A DNA stretch of 64,000 nucleotides from Gordionus sp. m RMFG-2023. Its lineage: Eukaryota; Nematomorpha; Gordioida; Chordodea; Parachordodidae. Shown here piece by piece: positions 39,945 through 50,779 of the stretch. Every line of letters starts with the position of its first letter. Positions within the stretch are counted from its first letter, which is position 1. The notes under the pieces were generated by a model that ran no database searches, was not told where the DNA came from, and saw only the letters and a program-made list of their open reading frames with translations. The position numbers and the translations under genes were made by a program. The stretch covers positions 14,609,561 to 14,673,560 of the forward strand of contig NC_088775.1 in the NCBI RefSeq assembly GCF_954871325.1, read 5' to 3'.

Positions 39945-41421
39945 ATGAGTTCTAGCGAAGCAGCAGGCTTGCTAGAAAGCATTATAACTGGCGATTTTCT
40001 ACTTGATGAAAATAATATGGTTTAAATAAATTAATCTTTAATGTATTTTTTTTTATAAAAGAAAGATATGCTTGATAATATACAAATAATTGACGACGAT
40101 AATCTTTTAAACGAAATATCATCAAACTTTATAAACGGTATTATATCTTTTCAGGAATATCAAGATTATTTAGAAAAAGGAATAGAAGGTAAATATTTTA
40201 ATACATATACTAATATTTTCATAAGAAACACCTAATATCAGAAAAAAAAATGTTGATCATGATTCTGTTAATGAGGAAGATTGGAAATTAGATGAAAAAA
40301 GCGAAAATTCTTCAGGTTCTGAAGAGTATATTCCATATCGTAAGAGTAAAACAAGGAGGATTAGTTCACAGCTAGGAACTAATATTTTAGAAAAATCATA
40401 TTCTGGAAAATTAGCAATATCTACTAAAACAAGACTTCCCAAACATTTACAAGGGTTAATGGGAACTGCAAATATGCAATGGGCTAGTGGTCAGAAATTA
40501 CAAGCCAAAGAAATATGCAATGAAATAATAAAGTAATAACAAAATATGATGTTAATTAATATATTTAACAGATTAGCACCATCTGCTTGTGAACCATATA
40601 GTTTACTTAGTTTAATTTATGAAGAAATTGGTGATTCTTTAAAATCTTATCAATACTCTGTCATATCTGCCCATTTGGACTCAAATATGGATCCAAATAG
40701 ATGGGTCAAATTGGCCAAATATTGCAAAACCTCTGAAAACTATAATGAAGCAATAAAGTTTTATAAAAAAGCTATTTACACACTGAAAAGAAATACCAAA
40801 AAACCTGAAGAAGAATTCAATTTAACCTTATTAGTAAAGTATTCTATTGAATGTGCATCAATGTATGAGGAATTAGGAGAGATTAAAAAAGCTATATTAG
40901 GTTTATTAAAAGATTTATAAATTCAAAATTTAATAATGGTATTATAGACTATCAGAGGATTTTATTTTTCTTAAATGATTTTGATTACGCAAGTGATTAT
41001 GTGAAAACAACTCTTGTATCAATATCAGAAAAAATTTCCAGATTATATTACTCACTAAATGATTCTGAAGCAGCATATACTTCCCTGAATAAAACATTAC
41101 ATCATTATGCAATTAACTCTTTAGATATGGGAACTGTGAATTTATATGTGGATTTATTGGTAATATTTTTAAAATATAGCTACTCACGTAATGTATTTTC
41201 AAACATATATTGCCCTTTTGCAATATCACAATTTATTTTTTCAAAAAACAAAGCTTTTGCAATGCCATGATTAAAGTTTTTTAGTTAGTGTCCTAATTTA
41301 CCTTTTGAGATTTTTTATAAATGTATATGATAAAATCAGAAAAGAGACAATTTTATTAAATCACCTGGATGATTTTATTACAAAAATTTATTATAATGAG
41401 CACATAATCTTCCATTTATAG
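39945..41421 (+). CDS. GTF3C3: GTF3C3-like TFIIIC TPR subunit, N-terminal half
   Basis: TFIIIC subunit (Tfc4/TFIIIC102) that binds pol III promoters through B-box complexes and recruits TFIIIB. Exons phased: 39945-40019, 40062-40188, 40226-40532, 40572-40900, 40948-41187, 41285-41421, giving 404 codons plus TAG. Landmarks: an acidic, Ser-rich N-terminus, LPKHLQGLMGTANMQWASGQ (family LPRALRGLMGEAN), APSACEPYSLLSLIYEEIGD, the AAHL-like SAHL, and TPR helices NRWVKLAKYCKTSENYNEAI and ISEKISRLYYSLNDSEAAYT. Four introns are only 37-47 bases. The human protein has 886 residues. The second half is not seen downstream, where a repeat begins near 41437. The last exon is tentative; the real transcript may skip to exons outside the window, or the copy may be truncated. 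Confidence 0.85.
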
Positions 41422-41436
41422 TTAAGAAATGGTTTT

Positions 41437-41600
41437 CCCATTATGTCTAGGGGTGTACTGATACCACTTTTGGAGGCCAATCTGTTATTAAATTGAAATT
41501 GGCAAATTATCGATCATACACGATATCAAATTTGATTTTGTATTCTGTAAACATACTAATTGTTTTAATTTTTAATGCATACAGTTAGTATTCCAAAATT
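41437..41600. repeat. End of a TIR-type repeat (TAGGGGTGTACTGATACC)
   Basis: The terminus resembles common hAT MITE ends of the form TAGGGGTGTACxGATAC. The partner end was not found, so its extent is a guess. It lies immediately after the readable part of GTF3C3. Confidence 0.35.
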
Positions 41601-41611
41601 GTTCCATTTAA

Positions 41612-41705
41612 GCCAGGGTTTAAAAGTGACTTTTATCCAGAAAAATATTTGGCAAGCCTAAGATTTTGCTCATAGATGGTTGGTACAAAGAATTTTGACA
41701 GTGGC
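41612..41705. repeat. Dispersed repeat, 'AGATGG' family, copy 5
   Basis: AGCCAGGGTTTAAAAGTGAC, then AAGCCTAAGATTTTGCTCAT and AGATGGTTGGTACAAAG. A further scrap (TTTTGCTCATAGATGACAGA) lies at 41890-41925. Confidence 0.45.
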
Positions 41706-42185
41706 TCATGGCATTATAACTTACAACAAAAAAAATATGAAAATTATCTTAAATCAAATAATGATTTTTCCATTTAATGGCGGCTTTCTTGGTTTACCCA
41801 GGTAAGCCAGCCCCTCCCCCCCCCTGATTCCCATTCTCCATTATTGTAATCCAGAGTAGTGTTTTTAAATAGCTTGATTTTTATTACACATGCTTGATTA
41901 TTTTGCTCATAGATGACAGAAAGGGTGAACAACAATGGACTTCCTTGTTGCCTTGATTCCTATAAATTTAAAAATCAAATCTGAACAACTTAACATTTAT
42001 AAAAATAAAATAACAAAAAATTTTTAATTTGCAAAAAAAATCATCCTCGTTTTTTAAAAAAAGCATTATAAAATATATGTTTGCAAAAGTATGTTATTAT
42101 GTGACTAAAATAGCTACATATTATATAATGAAAATTTTTTTTATTATAAATATATGATTGTTAAATTAAAATTATGAGATGTACG

Positions 42186-42911
42186 CAGGGTTGTGCACTT
42201 GACCGGTCAAATACGTTTCGGTCAATTGACCGATATTTGACTGGTCAAGTGGTCAAATTCAAATATATGTTTTTTTAAGTTAATATTAATTTTATTTTGA
42301 ATATAATAGTAAAATGAATCTATGATATTAATTTTTTAAATTCATTTTCATTCAATAACTAACGTGTAGCTATCTGTAGCAGAGTCTTGTTCTGATTTTT
42401 TAATCAATTTTCCTGATGTCTTAGATCTTCAATCGATTTCTATTTTCATAAGAATATTAACCCAAATCGACCTATTTCTTTCTAAAGAAGAAGTAGAACT
42501 AGGATTGTTAGTCTCTGGGCAGGGTAGACAAAGTTTAATCTATTAACTTGAGGTCGGAATTGATTGTTTCTGGAAATTACTACTTTCCACATAATTTGCT
42601 ATATTAAACATGCTGTTTTTGCTTCTGAAATTAATTATATCACTTAAAATATTTTGGTCATCACTACCTTGTAAAATAGCTAATTCTTGAATTATATCAC
42701 ATACTTCATTAATTTCACTGCTAGTGAGTTCTCCTCAAAAATAAGCAAACATTGTGATCACATGTATTTACATCGTTTTTCCCTTTTTTAAACATATTTT
42801 TAATTCTTTTTTCCTTTAAATTTTTTAGAGTATTTGATCGTATTTGACACAAATACTCCTCCGGTCAATTGACTAAATTTGACTGGTCAATTGACCGACT
42901 TGCCAACCCTG
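42186..42911 (-). mobile_element. hAT element, 726 bases, perfect 8-base target duplication
   Basis: Flank GATGTACG is identical at 42178-42185 and 42912-42919. Ends CAGGGTTGTGCACTTGACCG and ...CGACTTGCCAACCCTG. Both subterminal regions carry repeated GGTCAA/TTGACC words, including the palindrome GGTCAATTGACC. The - strand shows transposase scraps: SSLERNRSIWVNIL (dimerisation region) and EINEVCDIIQELAI. It is a deleted, non-autonomous copy. Confidence 0.88.
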
Positions 42912-43513
42912 GATGTACGATTACATTACCTTATATTTTAAACAACAAAATTAATTTGAGGATTTCAATAAATATATTCTAAGCTTTCATTTTTATAACG
43001 AATATTTTTATTGGCTTTGATTGTTGTGAATCCCCCAAATTTTTTTACCTTGAAAAAACTATACCCTATGAAAGATGAGGATGAATAATTTTTGAACCCA
43101 TTCTCCACAACTCTGGTTTAAACATGGGTCCATTTTGCACAATCTTCTGATTAAGTGATAAAAAAATTTTTTTTATATAATTCAAAAAGATATATATCTT
43201 AAAAAAATAAATGTAATCTTCTGCCAACCATTAATATATGAGAGACCTACAAAAATACGAATCGAATCGATTAATTGTATTATTCTGATTTTCGATTCGA
43301 AATTCCGAATCGAATTATGGAATTATTCGTATTCGTATTCGATTAATTCATTATTCATAGAATAATAAAATGATTATTCGATTCAATTCGAAAATTTTAT
43401 TTAACCGTAAATTAAAAAAGATAGCATTTAAATTTATTTTGTAAAATTTAACTATGGATAAAAGACAAACAAATTTTATTAGTAAGATAATATAGATACA
43501 TATATAGTATATT

Positions 43514-45408
43514 ACAGGGTTGGGCAGTATCGCGGATATTTGTATCATCTTTTTTAAAATTTTGGAAAGTATTTTATATCCAGTATCTAAGATACATATT
43601 ATTTAAAAGTATTTGTATCTTAACCAACTTTGTATTCAAAAAGATACAGATACTTTAAAAAAAATTTATATTGGTTAATTTAAATAGTATTAAAATTTAA
43701 AATGATATTGTTTTAAGATTTAAATGAAAAATTTAATCAAAATTTAGATATTTTAAGATAATTTTTGATATATGACGTTGGTCGTCATATAGCAATTTGT
43801 TAGCAATTAGAACTACCATATTTGATTCGTTTTATATCTTTCTATTTTAAAATTATGGAAGAAAATAGAATAATATGTTTATCTTCGTCTTCAGATGAAT
43901 CTTCAACCGAAAATTATAACAATAAATTTAAACTAAGCATACTTAATGGCAAATTTTTTGAAGTACTGCAAGATGATCATGAAAAAGTTATAGCAACTGT
44001 TACAGATAACGGCTCTAACTTTAAGAAAGCTTTCAAGGAGTTTGGATATTCTATGAAAGCTGTAGAGAATGACTTTGACATCAATGATGATGAATGTATA
44101 GAATTCGAAATCATTGAAAGTATTATTTATAAAATTTAGTAAAAAATTTTATTCAATAAAATTATTTATTTGTTTATTTAAGGGTCTAAAGAAGCCTCAA
44201 TAACATTGCCACAACAGATGTTGAGAGAGCTATTAAGGATTCTCCTAACATTTCTAAAATTCATCATCCTGCAATGCTAAATGTACTAAGTTATGGAATG
44301 CAAATAATAGGCCTTAAACTGCAGAACTTATCAAAGCAGTTTTAGGAAAACAATTAGTTACACCTTGTTGCACTAGATGGAATAGTTTGTATGATAGTCT
44401 TCATAGTTTAACAAAATTTAAAGGCGTACTTCCTAAATTATGTCAAAAATTAGAATTTCCTAAATTAAGAGATATTGAAATTCAATATTTAGAAGAATAT
44501 TGCAATATAATGGCCCCACGATTGACAAAATACAGAGTGAAATCAACTGCTATTATGGAGAATCTGCTCCAATTTTAAATGTCGTTAAAAAAATTATAAA
44601 TTTAATTCAAATCAATCTACAATTTTGCAAACCAATAGCTGTTGCCATAGAAAATAAATATATATGATTTTGATAACAATTTTAAAAGTGCATTTTTGGC
44701 AACTATTTCTCATCCTTATTTTAAAAATCGTTGGATTGATGGTGAAAAGGAAAAAAAATACCTTCAGGATTTGTTATTACATGAAGTTTTAATTATTTTT
44801 AAAAATAAAATTGAAATTAATACTTCAAAAAAATCTTCAATTGATGAAGATGATGATTACTTTTGCCTTAAAAGTACCACATCCAATTCTAATAATTCAA
44901 TAAATGATAGTGAAATAGAGGTCCTAAATTATATGAAAGATGACAGGCGGAGTATAAATATGTTAAATAGTTATAAATATATAAAAGATATTTATTAAAT
45001 ATAACACAATATTACCCTCCTCAGCCCCCGTTGAAAGATTATTTAGCTTTGCTAATATGGTTAATAGACTAAATCGTCAAAGATTGAACGATAAATCATT
45101 TGAAAAATTAATAATATTAAAAAATAATGCTGATTTATTATTATTTACTAATTATATAATTATTAAATGGAATATCGCATTATCTTTTATAATCAATTTG
45201 TTATTTTCTACAATTTATTTTAAATATTTTTTTATAAATTTATATTATAGATAAGAAAATAAAGCTTTATACATTTTGATTTTGACTATTTAAAGTTTTT
45301 TAAATATCTTAGATACTTTTTTTAAAAAAATACAAGTATCTTATATCTTATTGAAATTTTTCTAAAGTATCTAGTAACTACAATTTTCTGAAAATTTGCC
45401 CAACCCTG
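43514..45408 (+). mobile_element. hAT transposon, about 1,895 bases, perfect 8-base target duplication
   Basis: Flank AGTATATT is identical at 43506-43513 and 45409-45416. Left end (A)CAGGGTTGGGCAGTATCG, right end ...TTTGCCCAACCCTG. Subterminal regions carry AGATAC/GTATCT words on both sides. A broken + strand transposase fills the centre. Confidence 0.9.
43855..45254 (+). pseudogene. hAT transposase remnant, broken
   Basis: In order: an acidic N-terminal piece (MEENRIICLSSSSDESS, 43855 on) that reaches VIATVTDNGSNFKKAFKEFG of the catalytic core. Then LVTPCCTRWNSLYDSLHSLT near 44355-44410, LEEYCNIMAPRLTKY, ATISHPYFKNRWIDGEKEKK at 44696, and APVERLFSFANMVNRL then LNDKSFEKLIILKNNADLLL (dimerisation) at 45025-45150. 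The BED finger expected at the N-terminus is missing. Several stops and frame changes separate the pieces. Confidence 0.85.
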
Positions 45409-45989
45409 AGTATATTTATATATAATGTAGAAAAATCAATATAATATTCATATCATATGGAAGACAAATATACCAACAACAAATTTTTTAAACAAAAAGT
45501 TTTTGCAAAAAGTCTAATTTATGATTTCTCTATCCAAACAAAGGAGAAATATCTGGTTCGCCCATCATTCTTGACGGGATAGCTACTAGTTATTTATAAT
45601 CGTATATGTGTTATAAATTACATATAAGAATAAATACTTTCTTCGTTCATCATAAAGCAATTTTCGGAAGTTAATTTTGTATTATGAATTATTCGAATAA
45701 AAACAGCCGTTAACAACATTTAGAAATATAAAATGTTTCTTCATTATTCCACTAGAAAATTTTATTAAATAGGAATAATTGCAAATAATTCCTACTAATA
45801 ATATATGATTATTTTTCGATATTTATTAATATAAATTATTTTAATCGAATAATCTCGAATAATAGATAAAAAATTATTCGACGAATAATATATTTTTCTT
45901 ATTCGAATCGAATTTCGTATTCTTAAAATACGAATCAAATCGAATCGAATAACAAATAATTCGTTTTAGGTATACCATGAGTGATATAC

Positions 45990-46265
45990 CGGCAGGGAAG
46001 TATCCGGGGGGGGGGGGGGCACAAATTAGTCTGACCTCATAAATATCATTTTAAGCCAGTAAAAAAATATCCCCCCCCCCCAAAAAAAAAAAATTTTTTA
46101 ACAATATATCACTATAAAGAAGAATTTTAAAGAAAAAGTTAATGAATTTAAAATGACGACTATAATTCCAAACATTTACCAAAGGCCTACAATAGATGGG
46201 CCTAAAGATTTCCAATAAAATTAGTCGTGGAAAAACCCGCCCAATGCCACCTTCTGGCAGAACAT
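45990..46265. repeat. Dispersed repeat, second copy of the 37.7 kb repeat
   Basis: Same order of shared words: TCATAAATATCATTTTAAGC, CAATATATCAC, AAAGGCCTACAATAGATGGG, CCAATAAAATTAGTCG. Flanked by a run of 14 G (46006-46019) and one of 11 C (46071-46081). Confidence 0.6.
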
Positions 46266-46269
46266 TTTT

Positions 46270-47170
46270 TTAAAGCGGTTTTTGAATAATGTTACCTGCA
46301 ATTTTTTTTAATTTACAAACAAAAGATAATAATTTGTCGAATTAATTTTTTTTATAGTATAATATTTAAAATAAACAATACAGAGCCCCATTTCACAGAT
46401 GTTTTTTAATGATAAATAAAAAACAAACTGAAAAAAATATCTGGTAACATTACCCTAAAACCGCTTTGAAACTGGAAATGACCTAATAGTGTCCTCTATA
46501 TGAAAATATTGGATACGCCTACGTATTGGTAGTAACACTGCAAAGTTTTTTAAAATTGTTGATACAAATGTCGATACTTTGACCTTGGTTTTTTCCAATA
46601 CCCTATTTTATGCTAAACTATGTTTCCTAGAGTTTCATACTTTTTTTATTAAATAATTTTTAAAATTTTTTTTGGAGGCAAAACAGCGTATTTTAATTTT
46701 TTAATTTAAAAAAAAAACATTATGTGAAAAATATTTAAAAAAAAAATTGATTATTGCATATATTAGATAGATTTATAAAAAATAGTAAATAAAATTATCA
46801 AATAATTTAACCAAATTTTCTTGATTTTTGAAACTTCTTTGCAAAAATTCTTATAATTTTTTAATATTTAGTCTTGAATTTTTTTTGTATAGGTCAACTT
46901 GTTTAATGTCTGAAAATACTAGAACTTAATATAGGAATTTAAGTGCAATATATATAACAGATTTAAAATTGGGGATGGGGTAAGCTATGTTCCACGCCCA
47001 CCCAATAACATATAATACATTCCTTAACTGAGGATTCAATCATTGAAATGAATTTTGAAGTATCATTGAATATAAATATAATAGTTATACCATTACGATT
47101 ATCCTTATAAATAGTACTGTGCCGTTATTAAATATCTGATATTTCTATTGTTTTTGATTATTTTATGTTT
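46270..47170. other. Gene-free AT-rich stretch
   Basis: No coding signal, paired termini or structured element seen. Confidence 0.55.
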
Positions 47171-47185
47171 TATTTATATAATTAT

Positions 47186-47318
47186 CAGAGACATGCAGAG
47201 ATTTCATTTACATGGCCAGGCCCGGATTTTTTTAGCCCGGTCCGGGTATATTCAATTCAAAAAATTAAAATACGCCCCGGCCCGTATAGCCGGTTAAGGC
47301 TGGGCCTGCCGGTCTCTG
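47186..47318. mobile_element. Intact 133-base hAT-type MITE
   Basis: Begins CAGAGACATGCAG and ends CTGCCGGTCTCTG. The 8-base flank ATAATTAT is identical at 47178-47185 and 47319-47326. The interior alternates GCCCGG/CCGGGC blocks with AT-rich spacers, matching the degenerate GC-rich repeats elsewhere in the window, for which this is the cleanest reference copy. Confidence 0.85.
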
Positions 47319-47329
47319 ATAATTATATA

Positions 47330-48490
47330 GGGTCATGTTAAATCAAACACCTTTCGGCCGTAAGTGCTATTTTACACATAATTCCATAATAATATATTAA
47401 TCAAAGAAACCAAAATTCAAGGGAAAAAATTATAAATGCGAATGTCACAAAATAATTAAATGTCATTTTCGCATCTTTTGTTTCACAGATCATTTGGTAA
47501 TGAACAACAATTACTAAGGTAATGATCACCGCAACAATTCAACAATATTTCAAACAGTTGGTAGTTAACTTGAAAGTTTCATTTTTTGAATCAATCTTAC
47601 TATCATTAACTTATTTTAATGTTAATGATTTTTATCTCCTTTTGGAAGCAAGACATCGTCCAAGGTAGAGTAGGCTTCTCCTCGAATTTTTTGTAAGATG
47701 ATATTAAACTTGGGATTTTCATAATATAGTATATATATCTCGACAAAAATAAAGGAAGTACTAATAATTCTTATAGGTAGGAATGCTATTTTAAAGAAAT
47801 AAAATTTTTAAAATATGAAATATATAATTACAAAATTTTAATAAAAATCATACTTTAAATTTTTTATCAAAGTATTAATTTTTAAAAGATATTATAGTAT
47901 AAATAAGAAATATAATTAATTATTTGATTTTTTAAAACAAGCTTATTTGTTATAAGTTAATAAAAATTATCATCTTTTCAAAATATTTATACACTATTTT
48001 TTAAATTGTTGTTTTTTATATACAAGTCAAAAAATTCAAAAGAAATTTTAAATAATTATGGTTCCTTTTTGGGAACACAATTATGAAATTGTATTTTTAT
48101 TTTAATTTGATAGTCTTTTATATTTTATGATAGGAGTTTTTAATAAATAATTCAAAAAAACATAAATACACATAATTTGTAAAAAAAAACTTAATTGGTT
48201 CTTTGTGTCTAACAAATATATAATTTTTCAAAAAACCTATCATAAACCATATAGAGTCCTACCTTAGGATTGGTTAATGGTAAATACACATAAAATAACC
48301 CTCACTTTTTGGTAAAGTATGATTGTCCATTAAGATTAAATATTAATATAAAATAAATAACAGTTATATATATAATATGCTTATTAATATATATATATAT
48401 GCATTAGATATATGTTAAAACAAAAAAAAAGTAACTATAAATCATAAAAAAAAGACTAAAATAAATGATTAATAAAAAATATGGAGCCGT
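47330..48490. other. Gene-free AT-rich stretch
   Basis: Chance ORFs only. A short TA-repeat lies at about 48385-48400. Confidence 0.55.
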
Positions 48491-48494
48491 GAAT

Positions 48495-48812
48495 TGTATA
48501 CCAACAAAATACGAATCATTTCCCAATCGAATAATTCCTTATTTGTATTCATACGGATAATAAAAACATTATTCAATTTGATTCGTCGAATATTCGATAT
48601 TTTGAATGAATATTTGAATATTTTAAAAAAAATAAAATGTTCCGTAAACATGTTAAATACCTACAAATAATTTTAAATAATATGAAAAAATCGAATTATT
48701 CGATCGAATAATGTATAAAAAATTATTCTTAGAATAATATATTCGTTTTCGATTCATCGAATAATTTTATTATTAGTTAAATACGAATCGAATAATTCTT
48801 TTTAGATATAGT
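48495..48812. mobile_element. CGAATCGAATAAT-family MITE, about 320 bases
   Basis: Left end near GTATACCAACAAAATACGAA, right end near ...AATACGAATCGAATAATTC then TTTTTAGATATA. The ends and internal words match the split element at 43240-45975. No ORF. Confidence 0.55.
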
Positions 48813-49248
48813 GAATTGATAAGAAATTTGAATGTAAATTTTTAAGTCAATGTTATGGCTAATTCTCTAAGATTGCTCGTAAGATGGGTAATTTTTCTTC
48901 CTATCTCCTTCAGGAAAATAGGTAACTCGTTTCCGAAGCTTCCTAGAACAGAAACGAATTTAATATTGTTTAGCTCAGAATATTTTTATGTTATTTCCGC
49001 CACCGTATGAGAGTTTTCGTGGGTGTTAGATATGGTATTTAAATTTTTATACGATTATCATAATTTTGTTTATTTAATTGATAATGCATTTATTTATCAC
49101 AATTTAAAGGAAGGGGTTACCAGAAAAATAATTTAATGATTACAAATTGGAGAAGATCCAAAAGAAATTATCATTGTGGAATAAAAATTATAATATATCA
49201 ATATAATTAAATGACTATATGATTTTATAATGACGAATACTCAAAATT

Positions 49249-50742
49249 TTAATTTTGAAAGTTTTTTGTAAAAATTCTGATGTATATCTTCAATTTTTCG
49301 GTAACCATTCTTCTGTAATCGGAATTGAATAATAAGTTAAAATAAAGAGTACAACCAAAATATATATATTCTAACGCTATTAAGATGACATAAGTATTAA
49401 GTAGAAAGTTTTTAGAATACTTTGCATCCAAAATATCTATTAACATTTGAAACACTGATTTTGGTAGCAAAAGAAATATAAATTGAAATGTCAAGATTGT
49501 TAATGTTTTTATGTGTTGCTTATTTTCGAATAACTTTTTAGAGTGCCATCTGTTAGAGGAATTCATTCCAGAAGGTTCAATATTTAGTAATATACTAATG
49601 ACTCCTTTATTTAGAACTTCGGTTAACTTTGTTCCATTCTCAGTTAAATTATAATTTTGAATAAGGGTGGGATCATTCCCAATTGAATCGAAAAAATGAG
49701 AATTTTTAAAATTGTCAACATTAAAATCTTCCTTAGTTTCATTAGTAGATAGGCCTATGACATGCTTACTATTGAATGATTTATAAATTTTATCGGCAAC
49801 CTTCATGCCTCTTTTGATAATTATAATTTTGCAAATAATCATTAGGCAAAAGGGTATTAGCACAGCAAAAACTTCTCTGCAGATTTGGTAAGTTATCCAC
49901 AAATACTTAGAACTAGTGTCCTGAGGTTCAAATTTTCGGTAGCGATAATAATAGATATAATTTTCTGTGTAAATTTTATTTCCTCCCATCATTTGTTTTG
50001 TACATAATTTTGTTTTATACAAAGTAAACCACTTGTAAATAGGAAAATACCATATGATCGAGTATATGACACTCAAGAGCATTGCAATTCTGACTCTTTT
50101 AATATTAACTAACAAGTTATAGTTGAACGGGAATATAACTGCTATTAGTTGATTAGCGAAGAAGAGTAAATAAATAAAGAAACCAAAATTTAACAACGAT
50201 TTCGTTATGGGATAATGATAATGTGCCGAATATGATTTCCAACCTTTAGAATTCCAGATAGGATTTTCTGGATGTTCACTCGCATAAATTTTGAGCAAGG
50301 GTGAAATTATCAAGCCAAGAACATTCATAAAATTTATTAAGAAAAACCATTTTAATAAATACTGATTAGCATTAAAACTACACTTTATTCTTTTGAAGGA
50401 GAATTCACTACTATTTCCACACCTTGTATTTATTGACAACGAATTTTGATGTTCTAATGGCGGGTTAAATACATTCGACGATTTTTTCCAAAACCATTTT
50501 CCAAATGATCGCTTCGTGGTTTTAATTAGCAAATTCTTGACACATTTAATGAAAACCTTAAGATGAGCGCATGAATCAATGATTACGCTTGTATTATATA
50601 CCATAATTGCTCCGAATAAATTTCCGAAGAGTCCCGTAATCAAAATGAGTATAGAGAAAATTTTAATGTACCAGTTTATGTTGGGGTTGTCAAGTAGTAA
50701 CCCTAGTGATGAAGAGTTAGAACAAAGTTGCTGCTCTTCCAT
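49249..50742 (-). CDS. Divergent rhodopsin-like (class A) GPCR, intronless, 497 residues
   Basis: Seven hydrophobic helices, numbered with residue 1 six codons before the ATG at 50742: TM1 33-56 with the class A GN motif (GLFGNLFGAI), TM2 134-157, TM3 186-210, TM4 223-243, TM5 287-315, TM6 418-442, TM7 452-478. Loop 1 is unusually long, about 75 residues, and loop 3 about 100. The DRY box after TM3 is absent (NQLIAVIFPFNY). TM6 keeps only the Pro of CWxP (FIFLLLPK), and TM7 has FGCTLYFNLLF in place of NPxxY, followed by a basic tail. No Cys is seen at the top of TM3. Ligand unknown; invertebrate peptide or chemosensory receptors are the nearest type. The annotated ATG follows a CACAG acceptor-like site. 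Confidence 0.8.
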   Translation of the reverse strand: MEEQQLCSNSSSLGLLLDNPNINWYIKIFSILILITGLFGNLFGAIMVYNTSVIIDSCAHLKVFIKCVKNLLIKTTKRSFGKWFWKKSSNVFNPPLEHQNSLSINTRCGNSSEFSFKRIKCSFNANQYLLKWFFLINFMNVLGLIISPLLKIYASEHPENPIWNSKGWKSYSAHYHYPITKSLLNFGFFIYLLFFANQLIAVIFPFNYNLLVNIKRVRIAMLLSVIYSIIWYFPIYKWFTLYKTKLCTKQMMGGNKIYTENYIYYYRYRKFEPQDTSSKYLWITYQICREVFAVLIPFCLMIICKIIIIKRGMKVADKIYKSFNSKHVIGLSTNETKEDFNVDNFKNSHFFDSIGNDPTLIQNYNLTENGTKLTEVLNKGVISILLNIEPSGMNSSNRWHSKKLFENKQHIKTLTILTFQFIFLLLPKSVFQMLIDILDAKYSKNFLLNTYVILIALEYIYFGCTLYFNLLFNSDYRRMVTEKLKIYIRIFTKNFQN

Positions 50743-50779
50743 ATACTGTGAATTGATCAATATAAGATTTATATTTATT

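Larger units (their letters stand above)
43240..45975. mobile_element. CGAATCGAATAAT-family TIR element, split by a hAT insertion
   Basis: Left end near AGAGACCTACAAAAATACGA, right end near ...AATTCGTTTTAGGTATACC. Inside each end, ATTCGTATTCGATT-type words form the arms. The 43514-45408 hAT copy sits within. Subtracting it leaves an element of about 840 bases with no ORF. Related copies are at 36.4 and 48.5 kb. Confidence 0.55.

Noticed and set aside
40257-40442. 61-codon - strand frame
   Set aside because: It is antisense to the acidic exon of GTF3C3.
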